Shown: piece after piece, positions 46,195 through 54,866 of the stretch | Numbering within the stretch: position 1 is the first letter of the stretch | Layout of the letters: each line of letters begins with the position of its first letter | Source: Bacteroidales bacterium | Lineage (GTDB): Bacteria; Bacteroidota; Bacteroidia; Bacteroidales; 4484-276 | Direction: 5' to 3' | Assembly: GCA_035647615.1 (NCBI GenBank) | Contig: DASRND010000013.1 | Location: forward strand, 44,861 to 108,860 | DNA: 64,000 bases | Notes under the pieces: generated by a model | What the model was told of the DNA's origin: nothing | Databases searched by the model: none | What the model saw: only the letters and a program-made list of their open reading frames with translations | Made by a program: the position numbers and the translations under genes

Positions 46195-46229
46195 GGCTGT
46201 TTTTACAAAGATAAAGCAGCCTTTTTTTT
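46195..46229 (+). terminator. Terminator behind queA, T-tract abutting the ispD start
   Basis: GGCTG (46195-46199) pairs with CAGCC (46217-46221), extended by T-G and TTT/AAA pairs, followed by eight T (46222-46229). The next base begins the ispD ATG. It resembles a modest intrinsic terminator. Confidence 0.6.
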
Positions 46230-46907
46230 ATGGAACCTTCACATCAAAAATATGCGATCATTGTGGCGGGCGGAAGCGGAGCACGCATGGGCTCTGCCGT
46301 TCCAAAGCAGTTTTTGCTGTTGGCAGGCAAGCCTTTGCTAATGCACACTCTCATCCGTTTTAGAGATGCCATTCCTGACCTGCAGCTCATCGTGGTACTG
46401 CCTTTCGATCACATCGAAACCTGGCAACGACTCTGTTCGGAGCACCGTTTCATCATCCCACATCAAATAGTAGCAGGCGGCAAAGAGCGTTTTTTATCGG
46501 TAAGCAATGGGTTAAAAAAAATTACCACTCCAGGTTGGGTAGCCGTGCATGACGGTGTGCGGCCATTGGTTTCGGCAAAACTGATACAATCAGCTTTTGA
46601 AGCAGCGGCCACCTATGGCAGCGCCATCCCGGTGATAACACCCACCGAATCGTTGCGCCACATTACCAGCGGCGGAAGCCATTCTGTAGACCGGGCAGAA
46701 TATCGACTGGTGCAGACTCCGCAGGTTTTCGATGTGCAACGGCTTACAGAAGCCTACCGGAAGCCTTTCCAGCCCGACTTTACCGATGATGCTACGGTTT
46801 GGGAAGCTGCCAACAACAAGCTGCATCTAATCGAAGGAGAACTTAATAATATTAAAATTACACGCCCTTTCGATCTCTTGCTTGCCGAACAATATCTGAA
46901 ATTATAA
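46230..46907 (+). CDS. ispD: 2-C-methyl-D-erythritol 4-phosphate cytidylyltransferase
   Basis: 225 residues. Third step of the MEP isoprenoid pathway, forming CDP-ME from MEP and CTP. Nucleotide-binding motif IVAGGSGARMG at residues 11-21 with VPKQFLLLAGKP following; VAVHDGVRPLVS is the catalytic metal segment. The start codon directly follows the queA terminator's T-run, leaving no leader between, so its transcript must come from read-through or from a promoter in the queA end. Confidence 0.96.
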   Translation: MEPSHQKYAIIVAGGSGARMGSAVPKQFLLLAGKPLLMHTLIRFRDAIPDLQLIVVLPFDHIETWQRLCSEHRFIIPHQIVAGGKERFLSVSNGLKKITTPGWVAVHDGVRPLVSAKLIQSAFEAAATYGSAIPVITPTESLRHITSGGSHSVDRAEYRLVQTPQVFDVQRLTEAYRKPFQPDFTDDATVWEAANNKLHLIEGELNNIKITRPFDLLLAEQYLKL

Positions 46908-46971
46908 ATTGCCCTTTGGTAATTGTTATTCGTTAATTGTTAATCGTTCTTTAAATTGTAAATCTTTTCTT

Positions 46972-47541
46972 TTGGCAACAAACTCAACTTTTTCCTCCAA
47001 CCAAATTATTTTGGGCATCGATCCGGGCACCGTCATCATGGGCTACGGATTGATAGCCATCGACAACAAGAAAATTTCGCTGTTGACTATGGGCATTCTG
47101 CGGCTGAATAAATACGATGGCCATGCCCTGCGTCTAAAAAAGATTTTTGAACGAACACTGTCGCTGGTAGAGGAATACAAACCAGATGCACTGGCCATCG
47201 AGGCGCCGTTTTATGGTAAAAATGTACAGAGTATGCTCAAGCTGGGACGCGCGCAGGGAGTGGCTATGGCTGCTGCGCTTTACCGCGACATCCCCATAAC
47301 TGAATACACGCCACGCGAGATTAAGAAATCCATCACCGGAAACGGCACCGCCAGCAAAGAGCAGGTAGCTGCCATGCTTACCCACCTCACCAATTACGAC
47401 CTTTCGCCCGAAACCCTCGACGCCACCGATGGCCTGGCTGCAGCGGTTTGTCACCATCTCAAAAGCGGAAATCTGCCTACCGGCAAAAGTTACAACAGTT
47501 GGAAAAGCTTTTTAAAAGATAATCCCGAACGGCTTAAATAA
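46972..47541 (+). CDS. ruvC: Holliday junction resolvase RuvC
   Basis: 189 residues from TTG at 46972, the last start before the conserved core; the frame extends upstream to 46909 through A/T-rich, non-coding-looking sequence. Catalytic carboxylates: Asp17 (GIDPGT), Glu77 (IEAPFYG), Asp150 and Asp153 (DATDGLAAAVCH). It cleaves four-way junctions with RuvAB. It lies 64 bp behind ispD. Confidence 0.95.
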   Translation: MATNSTFSSNQIILGIDPGTVIMGYGLIAIDNKKISLLTMGILRLNKYDGHALRLKKIFERTLSLVEEYKPDALAIEAPFYGKNVQSMLKLGRAQGVAMAAALYRDIPITEYTPREIKKSITGNGTASKEQVAAMLTHLTNYDLSPETLDATDGLAAAVCHHLKSGNLPTGKSYNSWKSFLKDNPERLK

Positions 47542-47561
47542 AATTTGGGGACAAGAGAAAA

Positions 47562-47645
47562 GTCCACGAATTCACTCGAATTTAGCAAATGAACACGAAT
47601 TAAAAAAATAGCGAAAATTCGCATCATTGGTGAAAATTCGTGGAC
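47562..47645. repeat. Dispersed intergenic inverted repeat (TCCACGAATT family), copy 1
   Basis: GTCCACGAATT (47562-47572) and AATTCGTGGAC (47635-47645) form a perfect 11-bp inverted repeat around 62 nt, with an internal GCGAAAATTCGC palindrome (47611-47622). A further ATAATTCGCGGAGAG follows. The same layout occurs at 63546-63588. It lies just upstream of the next gene's promoter. Confidence 0.65.
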
Positions 47646-47702
47646 AAGAAAACGATCAAAAATAATTCACGATAATTCGCGGAGAGTTTTTTTGAGAAAT
47701 AT

Positions 47703-47710
47703 TACTTTTG
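47703..47710 (+). promoter_or_regulatory. Putative -7 element of the nuclease gene
   Basis: TACTTTTG matches TAnnTTTG and lies 26 bp upstream of the ATG at 47737. It rules out the in-frame TTG at 47692 as the start. Confidence 0.4.
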
Positions 47711-47736
47711 ACGTTATTCATCAAAAACTATCAGCT

Positions 47737-48720
47737 ATGAAAACACAATACTATATTGGATGGTGGAATGTCGAAAATTTGTTCGACACCTTCGATTCGA
47801 CAAGCCGTCCGGAATGGCTGCAACGCCCACTCAACAGCGAATTGAAAGGCTGGACGCGAACGGTGTTGCAACGAAAAATCTCTAATCTGGTAAAGATTAT
47901 CAGCCAGATGAACAATGGCAGAGGCCCCGATATATTAGGAGTATGCGAAGTGGAAAACCTGTCGGTGCTGGAGCAGCTTGTTGAGGCGATGCAACCTATT
48001 GGCCGCAAGTATAAAATTGAACACCACGACAGCTCCGACCAGCGTGGCATCGACGTGGCGTTCATCTACGACAAGAACCTTTTTGAAGCAAAAGAGCAAT
48101 TTTCGTATACCGTGCTCAAGCGCTCCTCCACCCGCGATTTGTTTCAGGTCAACTTTGTTACTCCAAAGCAAAACGAGCTGATCCTCATCGGCAATCACTG
48201 GCCGGCGCGCTCGGCAGGCGTTTACGAATCGGAGCCTTACCGCATCATCGCTGCCGAAACCCTCAGCTATTGGATGCAACGCATCACCGAGATAAAAGGT
48301 AAAGATATTGCGGTGGTTTGCGTGGGCGACTTCAACGATGAGCCACTGAGCCGCTCGATAAACGATTACGCGCTGGGCACCAACAGCATTACCAAAGTAA
48401 AATACGCAATTACTCCGCGGCTCTTCAACCTGATGTGGCCCTGCCATGGCGATGGAACCGGTACGTTTTATTTCAACAATTTCCCATACGTCCTCGATCA
48501 GTTTTTGGTTTCGAAAGAGCTGGTGCAAACGGGTGGCAAACCACGCATAGCCAAAGATGTGAATGGAAAATTCATGGCTGGAATCGAACACTTTGCTGAG
48601 ATGGTTACCGGTGGGCGCTATCCCACGCCAAAGCGGTTTGGTCGTCCATCCGAGAAAAGCTCTTACGATCCGGAGGGTTTCAGCGACCACTTCCCGGTGT
48701 GGACGGTGGTGGAAGAATAA
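47737..48720 (+). CDS. Endonuclease/exonuclease/phosphatase-family hydrolase
   Basis: 327 residues from the ATG at 47737. DNase I/AP-endonuclease fold with WNVENLFDT (Asn), LGVCEVENLSVLEQL (metal Glu), GNHWPARSAG, CVGDFNDEP and C-terminal SDHFPVWT carrying the catalytic Asp/His. Mg2+-dependent phosphoesterase; the substrate could be DNA, RNA, a phospholipid or an inositol phosphate. No signal peptide, so cytoplasmic. It stands alone, 195 bp after ruvC. Confidence 0.9.
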   Translation: MKTQYYIGWWNVENLFDTFDSTSRPEWLQRPLNSELKGWTRTVLQRKISNLVKIISQMNNGRGPDILGVCEVENLSVLEQLVEAMQPIGRKYKIEHHDSSDQRGIDVAFIYDKNLFEAKEQFSYTVLKRSSTRDLFQVNFVTPKQNELILIGNHWPARSAGVYESEPYRIIAAETLSYWMQRITEIKGKDIAVVCVGDFNDEPLSRSINDYALGTNSITKVKYAITPRLFNLMWPCHGDGTGTFYFNNFPYVLDQFLVSKELVQTGGKPRIAKDVNGKFMAGIEHFAEMVTGGRYPTPKRFGRPSEKSSYDPEGFSDHFPVWTVVEE

Positions 48721-48855
48721 AGCAAGAGAACACGGATGCTTCGACGTTGCTCAGCACAAGTGATACGGATTTAAAGGATAGTCACAGATAAATTATCAGG
48801 AGTTTTTTTAATAAAGAAACCTGTGGGCACCTCCCCATCTTCAAATCTCTACCCT

Positions 48856-49413
48856 CTACTTCTTCCATTTAATATTACAACCCACGCTGGGTTGCTGTCT
48901 GGGCGGTACCGGCTGTCCGCTGAGCATCAGACGGAGCGTGCGGCGCAAATCTTCGCCGGTAACGGGTTTGTCGTTGGAGGGGCGTGAGTCGTCGAACTGG
49001 CCGCGGTAAACGCATTTCATATCGGCATCGAAAACGTTGAAATCGGGCGTGCAGGCTGCGTCGTATTTGAGGGCTACCTGCTGGGTTTCGTCGTAAAGAT
49101 ACGGGAAAGGGAATTTATGTTCATGAGCAAATTCTTTCATTTTTTCGGGTGCATCCTGCGGATAACTCTCCACATCGTTGGAGCTGATCATCACAAATGA
49201 AATTCCTTTGGGTTGAAACTCGTTGCCCACCTTCACCAGCTCATCGATAATGTGCAGCACATACGGGCAGTGGTTGCAGATAAATACAATAACCGTAGCA
49301 TTGTGCCCACGCAGATCGGCGAGTGAGCGGTTCGTATCGGTGGTAACATCCGGAAGTTCGAAATCAGGCGCTGTAAAGCCTAAGGGGATTTGGTTGGTTG
49401 GTGTTTCGGCCAT
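48856..49413 (-). CDS. Thioredoxin-fold redoxin (AhpC/TSA-like)
   Basis: 185 residues from the ATG at 49413; a TTG at 49440 would add nine residues. Redoxin/AhpC-TSA domain with PDFELPDV, then the active-site CNHCPYVLHIIDEL (CxxC, residues about 44-47) and the cis-proline region DAACTPDFNVFD. No signal peptide is seen, so a cytoplasmic thiol-disulfide or peroxide-handling role is likely; exact partner unknown. It is convergent with the nuclease gene. Confidence 0.88.
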   Translation of the reverse strand: MAETPTNQIPLGFTAPDFELPDVTTDTNRSLADLRGHNATVIVFICNHCPYVLHIIDELVKVGNEFQPKGISFVMISSNDVESYPQDAPEKMKEFAHEHKFPFPYLYDETQQVALKYDAACTPDFNVFDADMKCVYRGQFDDSRPSNDKPVTGEDLRRTLRLMLSGQPVPPRQQPSVGCNIKWKK

Positions 49414-49635
49414 AATAGTTGTAATATTTTTTAGCAACAACCTACAGGTCTATCTTTTTGTTCATAAAATTCATTTCGTCAGCAGGCAGGAAAAAGATCC
49501 ATATTACAACCTAAACCCATAGCCGATGTTAATAGCGATAAGTTTTCAGCGTACAGGAATGGAAATTACAAAACTTTGAAACCCTTCAATACCATACAAA
49601 ACACCAGGTAGTTTCAAATTTAATGAACCTAATGT

Positions 49636-49666
49636 TTTGGTTATCACAATTAAATTTCTAATTTTG
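49636..49666 (+). promoter_or_regulatory. Bacteroidota-type promoter of the DUF177-rpmF-plsX-fabH operon
   Basis: TTTG (49636-49639), 19-bp spacer, TAATTTTG (49659-49666): textbook spacing. The first start codon is at 49693. Confidence 0.8.
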
Positions 49667-49681
49667 CCGCCCAAATTTTTG

Positions 49682-49687
49682 GGAGGA
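49682..49687 (+). promoter_or_regulatory. Unusually good Shine-Dalgarno sequence of the DUF177 gene
   Basis: GGAGGA 5 nt before ATG at 49693. Strong Shine-Dalgarno sequences are rare in this phylum and in this window, so translation of this operon's first gene may be exceptional. Confidence 0.55.
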
Positions 49688-49692
49688 AAGAA

Positions 49693-50214
49693 ATGATGGA
49701 TTATTTAAAAAAATATGTAATCTCTTTCCGCGGGCTCCAGATTGATGTTTATCACTATCATTATGTGATCGACAGAAAGTTCTTTGAATCAATGGAATAT
49801 GCTGACATTGTCGATGGCAATGTAGAAGTGGATGTAACGCTTGACCGACATGAGCGGATGCTGCTTTTTAACTTCGACATCCGGGGAACTGTTGTAGTTC
49901 CCTGCGACCGCTGCCTCGACGATTTCGACCTGCCCATTGCAGGCACCGAAAACTTGATCGTCAAGTTCGGTGAGGATTTCGAAGAGACTTCGGAGGATGT
50001 GGTTATCATCCCGGAAACGTCTTCGGAATTTGACATTAGCAGCTATCTTTACGAATACATCGTACTGATGCTACCCATGCAGCATATCCATCCTGACGAC
50101 GAAAACGGCCGCAGCACCTGCAACAGCGAGATGCTCGAACGTTTGAGACGCAAGGAAACACCCAAAGAGCACGACCCGCGATGGGACGCTTTGAAAAACC
50201 TAAACATAGAATAA
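49693..50214 (+). CDS. DUF177 (YceD-like) protein
   Basis: 173 residues. YceD/DUF177 core with VDVTLDRHERMLLFNFDIRGTVVVPCDRCLDDFDLPI (paired cysteines CDRC) and a C-terminal DPRWDALKNL. YceD and its relatives are encoded next to rpmF across bacteria and have been linked to 23S rRNA precursor accumulation, in E. coli and plants. The same linkage is seen here: rpmF follows by 32 bp. First gene of the operon with plsX and fabH. Confidence 0.92.
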   Translation: MMDYLKKYVISFRGLQIDVYHYHYVIDRKFFESMEYADIVDGNVEVDVTLDRHERMLLFNFDIRGTVVVPCDRCLDDFDLPIAGTENLIVKFGEDFEETSEDVVIIPETSSEFDISSYLYEYIVLMLPMQHIHPDDENGRSTCNSEMLERLRRKETPKEHDPRWDALKNLNIE

Positions 50215-50246
50215 GTTATTAACGAATTTTTTAAAACAGAGATAAA

Positions 50247-50438
50247 ATGGCACATCCAAAACGGAAAACCTCTAAGACTCGCAGAGACAAACGCAGAACG
50301 CATTACAAAACCGATGCTCCCACCCTGGCCACCTGCCCCATCACCGGAGCAATACATTTGTACCACCGAGCCTACTGGGTTGACGGCGACCTCTACTACA
50401 AAGGAAAAGTGGTAATGCAGAAAGCGGAAGCAGAATAA
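50247..50438 (+). CDS. rpmF: 50S ribosomal protein L32
   Basis: 63 residues. [21 protein letters not shown] is the L32 N-terminus; a single CPITG follows, so the usual zinc-ribbon is incomplete (one Cys) and the protein is probably of the zinc-free type. It lies between DUF177 and plsX in the order conserved in many bacteria. Short, but clearly the ribosomal protein. Confidence 0.95.
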   Translation: MAHPKRKTSKTRRDKRRTHYKTDAPTLATCPITGAIHLYHRAYWVDGDLYYKGKVVMQKAEAE

Positions 50439-50482
50439 GCGAAATATCAAACGCAAACAAATCATCAGATTTTAATTAAAGC

Positions 50483-51433
50483 ATGAAGATTGGCTTGGAC
50501 GTAATGGGCGGAGACTTCGCACCCGATGCAACCATCGGCGGCGCAATCCTCGCCCGTGAATTATTGGATGCACGCGACGAGATATTGCTGATAGGCCAGA
50601 CTGCTGTCATCAAAGAATACTTCGCGAAAAACAACATTCCCGCCAATGAGTTTAGGATTGTAAATGCCGAAGAAGTGGTTGGTATGGCTGAAAAGCCGCT
50701 AAAAGCGCTTACGCAAAAGCCCGACTCAAGTATCTCTGCTGGGTTTCGCATGCTCAAGTCGCGGCAGATAGAGGGCTTTTGCAGTGCAGGCAACTCCGGC
50801 GCAATGGTGATAGGCGCCATGTATAGCGTTGGAACTATTGCCGGCGTAATTCGTCCCACCACCATGGCCCACGTTCCGCAAGAAAATGGCACCGAAAGCA
50901 TCATCCTCGACATTGGCACCAGCCCCGACACCAAAGCCGACGTGCTCTATCAGTTTGCAATGCTCGGCTCTGTTTATTGTCAGGAGATTCTTAAAATCGA
51001 TAACCCGCGAGTGGGTCTGCTCAATATTGGTGTGGAAGAAGGGAAAGGAAATTTGTTGTGTCAGTCGGCTTACCAGATGATGAAAGACTCCACAGATTTT
51101 AATTTTGCCGGCAACATCGAAAGCCGCGACCTTTTCAAAGACAAAGCCGACGTAATAGTATGCGATGGCTTCACCGGCAACATTGTGCTGAAGCAGGTAG
51201 AAGCCATGTACAGGCTGCTGCAAAAGCGCAATCTGGTAGATGATTTTTTCAGCCGTTTCAATTACGAAAACTATGGCGGCAGCCCTGTGCTGGGCATTAA
51301 TGGCAACGTAGTAATTGGCCACGGCATCTCAAATGCCATCGCCATCAAAAACATGATTATGCTTACTCGCCAAATCTATTGTGGTAAGGTTACTAACAAA
51401 ATAAGAAGAGCACTGCACGACTTTTCTCGCTAA
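50483..51433 (+). CDS. plsX: Phosphate acyltransferase
   Basis: 316 residues. Converts acyl-ACP to acyl-phosphate for glycerolipid synthesis. The N-terminal [20 protein letters not shown] and internal [14 protein letters not shown] and [12 protein letters not shown] are PlsX signatures. It lies 44 bp behind rpmF and 23 bp before fabH, linking phospholipid synthesis with fatty acid initiation. Confidence 0.97.
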   Translation: MKIGLDVMGGDFAPDATIGGAILARELLDARDEILLIGQTAVIKEYFAKNNIPANEFRIVNAEEVVGMAEKPLKALTQKPDSSISAGFRMLKSRQIEGFCSAGNSGAMVIGAMYSVGTIAGVIRPTTMAHVPQENGTESIILDIGTSPDTKADVLYQFAMLGSVYCQEILKIDNPRVGLLNIGVEEGKGNLLCQSAYQMMKDSTDFNFAGNIESRDLFKDKADVIVCDGFTGNIVLKQVEAMYRLLQKRNLVDDFFSRFNYENYGGSPVLGINGNVVIGHGISNAIAIKNMIMLTRQIYCGKVTNKIRRALHDFSR

Positions 51434-51456
51434 CTTTTTTATCTAATAATCTATAC

Positions 51457-52461
51457 ATGAACAAACTAAGAGCTGCAATAACAGGCATCCATGCGTTTGC
51501 CCCCGACTATCTCCTCACCAACCAGGAGCTGGCAAAAATGGTGGATACCACCGACGAGTGGATAACCACGCGGACCGGGATAAAAACGCGCCACATTCTT
51601 AAAGGCGAAGGTAAAGGAACCTCCGACATGGGCACTGAGGCAGTGAAAGGTCTGCTCAAAAAAACCAACACCAACCCCGACGAAATCGACCTGGTGATCT
51701 GCGCCACCGTTACACCCGACATGCAGTTTCCGGCTACAGCCAATATTATTGCCGACAAGGCCGGCATCAAAAACGCCTTTCATTTTGATATAAATGCCGC
51801 TTGCTCAGGTCAGATTTACGCCCTCACCACCGCTTCAATGTACATCGAATCGGGAAAATACAAGAAAGTAATTGTGGTAGGTGCCGATAAAATGTCGTCG
51901 ATAGTGGATTACACCGATCGCGCTACCTGCGTAATCTTTGGCGACGCTGCCGGAGCAATGCTGCTCGAACCCACCACCGAAGATGTGGGCATCATCGATT
52001 CCATTCATCAATCCGACGGTTCAGGACGTGTCCATTTGCACCAAAAAGCCGGCGGTTCTGTCAAACCCGCTTCTCACGAAACTGTGGATGCACGCGAGCA
52101 CTACATTTATCAAGAAGGCCAGGCGGTTTTTAAATTTGCTGTATCGAGGATGGCCGACACGTCAGTGGAGATGATGAAGAAGCACAACATCATGCCGGAA
52201 GACCTGGCCTGGCTGGTTCCGCATCAGGCCAACCTGCGCATCATCGAAGCCACCGCCCGTCGCATGGGCATCAACCGTGAACAGGTGATGATCAACATAG
52301 AAAGATACGGTAACACTACCTCGGCTACCATCCCGCTTTGCTTGTGGGAGTGGGAAAACCAACTCAAAAAGGGTGACAAAATCATCCTCTCTGCCTTTGG
52401 CGGTGGGTTTACCTGGGGCGCCATATACTTGAAATGGGCTTACGACGGGAAGAAAGAATAA
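51457..52461 (+). CDS. fabH: Beta-ketoacyl-ACP synthase III
   Basis: 334 residues. Starts fatty acid synthesis by condensing acetyl- or branched acyl-CoA with malonyl-ACP. Catalytic triad Cys116 (DINAACSGQ), His256 (LVPHQANLR) and Asn286 ([12 protein letters not shown]). It closes the operon; a strong intrinsic terminator follows 26 bp after its stop. Confidence 0.97.
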   Translation: MNKLRAAITGIHAFAPDYLLTNQELAKMVDTTDEWITTRTGIKTRHILKGEGKGTSDMGTEAVKGLLKKTNTNPDEIDLVICATVTPDMQFPATANIIADKAGIKNAFHFDINAACSGQIYALTTASMYIESGKYKKVIVVGADKMSSIVDYTDRATCVIFGDAAGAMLLEPTTEDVGIIDSIHQSDGSGRVHLHQKAGGSVKPASHETVDAREHYIYQEGQAVFKFAVSRMADTSVEMMKKHNIMPEDLAWLVPHQANLRIIEATARRMGINREQVMINIERYGNTTSATIPLCLWEWENQLKKGDKIILSAFGGGFTWGAIYLKWAYDGKKE

Positions 52462-52487
52462 TATACTTTTTTTAAAATAAAGAAAAG

Positions 52488-52527
52488 AAGCAACTTCAGC
52501 GTTTCGGCGGGAAGTTGCTTTTTTTTT
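52488..52527 (+). terminator. Intrinsic terminator of the DUF177-fabH operon
   Basis: AAGCAACTTC (52488-52497) pairs perfectly with GAAGTTGCTT (52511-52520), 13-nt loop, followed by a run of nine T. Confidence 0.9.
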
Positions 52528-52591
52528 AATAAAAAATCCTGCCATCTCAGGTTGTTAGTAAATTTGCAGCACGTTAAATCCTCATTCAGCT

Positions 52592-53023
52592 ATGACGCAA
52601 ATTATCGGTTTTGATATTTCTGACAAAAAACATTACCTGCAGGCGCTGGCCATCCGCGAGCAGGTTTTTATACATGAGCAAAAAGTGGAGCGGGTGCTGG
52701 AGGTAGAAAATGAGGAGGAGGCTAATTATTATCTGCTGCTGCTCGACCAACTTCCCATTGCCACCGGGCGCTGGCGCAAAACCAGCCGCGGCATCAAGCT
52801 CGAACGTTTTGCAGTGTTGCCGCAGTATCGAAACCAGAACTATGGCTCCGTTCTGCTACAACACATCTTGCAGCAGTTGGATTCACGGCCTGAAGAGCTA
52901 TACCTTCATGCCCAGCTCAAAGCCATTCCATATTATGAGCGTCAGGGATTCCGCAAACAGGGCGATATGTTTATCGAAGCCAACATCCGGCACTATCTGA
53001 TGGCCAAACTAAAAATAGTGTAA
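52592..53023 (+). CDS. GNAT family N-acetyltransferase (ElaA-like)
   Basis: 143 residues. GNAT fold with REQVFIHEQKVERVLEVENEEE, the acetyl-CoA loop LPQYRNQNYGSVLLQHIL (Q/RxxGxG/A variant RNQNYGS) and C-terminal IPYYERQGFRKQG. The RxxVFxxEQxV start is typical of the YjcF/ElaA-type group. Substrate unknown. It has its own start after the fabH terminator, with TAAATTTG at 52559-52566 as a likely -7 box. Confidence 0.88.
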   Translation: MTQIIGFDISDKKHYLQALAIREQVFIHEQKVERVLEVENEEEANYYLLLLDQLPIATGRWRKTSRGIKLERFAVLPQYRNQNYGSVLLQHILQQLDSRPEELYLHAQLKAIPYYERQGFRKQGDMFIEANIRHYLMAKLKIV

Positions 53024-53218
53024 CTATGTAAAGAAAGGCACTGCATGCAGGAATAAATGTGACCTAAACATAGCCTAAGCCAAAACCTCGTCTGTTCTCT
53101 TTTTAAAAGTCAGGATTTGAGAACTGGGGACTTTGAGCTGAATTAAGAGACATTGTCGACCGCAATTATGGTAGGACAACCAATAACTATTAACTGACTG
53201 CCTGCCGCCAGCCTTCTT

Positions 53219-54130
53219 TCACATCCAATTCTTCATCTTGAAGTACAGCAACATCAAAACTACCAATGTTGCCATCACACCCATCACACCCCAAAAAGCA
53301 TATGGGTTATCCTGTATTGGCAGCATAACGTTCATGCCGTAGAGCCCGGTAATAAACGAAAGTGGAAGAACAATAGAGGAGATAAGTGTGAGAATTTTCA
53401 TGATCTGATTGGTGCGGTTGGCTTGAAGAGAATCGAAGGTTTTTGACAGCCCCTCAATAAGTTCGGCGTAATCCTCGGTCATATCCCACAACTTTTGATA
53501 ATAGTCGAGAATGTTGCCCCAATAGTCTTCCATATTCTCGGCATAGCCTTCGACGGCGCCACTTTCAAACTTATGAAATAAAGGCACCTGTGGCTTAAAG
53601 ATGGTGTTGAGCAGGATGATATTTTTGCGCGTCACGGAGATGCGCTCGATGGTCTTCTGAGAATTTTTATTAAATAAATCACGGTTGAGAAACTCCACAT
53701 CGCTTCCGATTTTGCGTATCATCGAAAGCGTTTCGGTCATCAGCCGTTCCAGGATGTGATACAGCAAGGCGTCGCTGGTGCCTATCTGAAATTCCTCTTT
53801 GCGCTGGTATTGATCCATAGCTTCGTCAAACAGGTCTTTGACCACCCAATGCGTATTGCCAATGGTAATCACATAATCCTCGCCCCAGAAAATCTTTACC
53901 TCTTTGGTTTTCAGAAACCGGTTGATGCGGTCGAACTTCGGGAAATGGAGGATGATAAAATAATAATCATCGTAAATGTCAATTTTTGGTCGTTGGTTGA
54001 GTTTGCTGCGGCAGTCGTCGATATCGAGGGGGTGGAAATAGAAATTGTCTTTCAAATATTGCAGGTCTTCCTCTTTAGGGTCGATAATGTGGTACCATTT
54101 GATGGTTCCGATTTTAATAGTCTCTATCAT
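53219..54130 (-). CDS. corA: Magnesium/cobalt transporter CorA
   Basis: 303 residues, pentameric Mg2+ channel. Long cytoplasmic N-terminal domain with helical stalk, two C-terminal membrane helices, and the selectivity motif YGMN (264-267) at the end of TM1. Full length. It stands alone on the minus strand between the GNAT and an unrecognised gene. The 195-bp gap downstream holds no clear terminator. Confidence 0.95.
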   Translation of the reverse strand: MIETIKIGTIKWYHIIDPKEEDLQYLKDNFYFHPLDIDDCRSKLNQRPKIDIYDDYYFIILHFPKFDRINRFLKTKEVKIFWGEDYVITIGNTHWVVKDLFDEAMDQYQRKEEFQIGTSDALLYHILERLMTETLSMIRKIGSDVEFLNRDLFNKNSQKTIERISVTRKNIILLNTIFKPQVPLFHKFESGAVEGYAENMEDYWGNILDYYQKLWDMTEDYAELIEGLSKTFDSLQANRTNQIMKILTLISSIVLPLSFITGLYGMNVMLPIQDNPYAFWGVMGVMATLVVLMLLYFKMKNWM

Positions 54131-54333
54131 TGAGTCCCCCTGTTTTAGGATATCGTTATGTGTTGATGGCTACATTCTGTGAATTTTTTGAGCGGTGAAA
54201 TTAATAAATTCCACTAAAAAACAATTACACACAATAACATATTCACAGGGATGGCAACCCTGTCGATTTCAAATTCTCAACAAATCTGCTAAACCTACTT
54301 TTTGCTTACTTTTACACCCAAAACACAACTGTT

Positions 54334-54861
54334 ATGAAAACAAAGGAAAAACACATCAACATGCTTCGCGAGCAAATCGAGAAGCTCGACCAGAAGCCCT
54401 TCGACCTGGAATCCTGGAAAAAGTACACCATCGTGTTGCTGAGCTCTATCTTTGGTGACGAGAGTCAGAAAATAAAGCAGGTTGAAAAGATAGAATACGA
54501 ATACACCAGCTGGTCGCTGCGCGATACCACCGGGCACTCGTCCTATCTGGAATCGTGCAAAAAACTGGGTCGCGAAATCCTTCAGGTGGCCATTATGGAG
54601 CTCGAAGATTTTGGCGATGAGTTGCAGCATCGCACGCGGCAGGGACAAATCGACGTGAATCTCATCATCGATGCGCTTAACGATGAGCTTACAGGCACGC
54701 AATACAAAGCGTTGATGAAACTCCTAAAATCAGAACAGCTGCCTGAAGAAAAATCCAGGCAGCTGCACGATGTTTTTAAAACTCTTGGGCCGGAAACTAT
54801 TGCCGCCATCCTTCAGGGCATTTTGCTCCATCAGGATTTTGCAGAGGCACTGCCCGACTAA
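54334..54861 (+). CDS. Unrecognised cytoplasmic protein
   Basis: 175 residues, no signal or membrane segment. Largely helical and charged, with KKYTIVLLSSIFGDES in the middle and a leucine-rich C-terminal helix pair (LNDELTGTQYKALMKLLKSEQL, TIAAILQGILLHQDF). I recognise no family and no catalytic motif. It is convergent with gcvP; the two stop codons are 5 bp apart. Coding by length, composition and codon use. Confidence 0.7.
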   Translation: MKTKEKHINMLREQIEKLDQKPFDLESWKKYTIVLLSSIFGDESQKIKQVEKIEYEYTSWSLRDTTGHSSYLESCKKLGREILQVAIMELEDFGDELQHRTRQGQIDVNLIIDALNDELTGTQYKALMKLLKSEQLPEEKSRQLHDVFKTLGPETIAAILQGILLHQDFAEALPD

Positions 54862-54866
54862 AGGCA

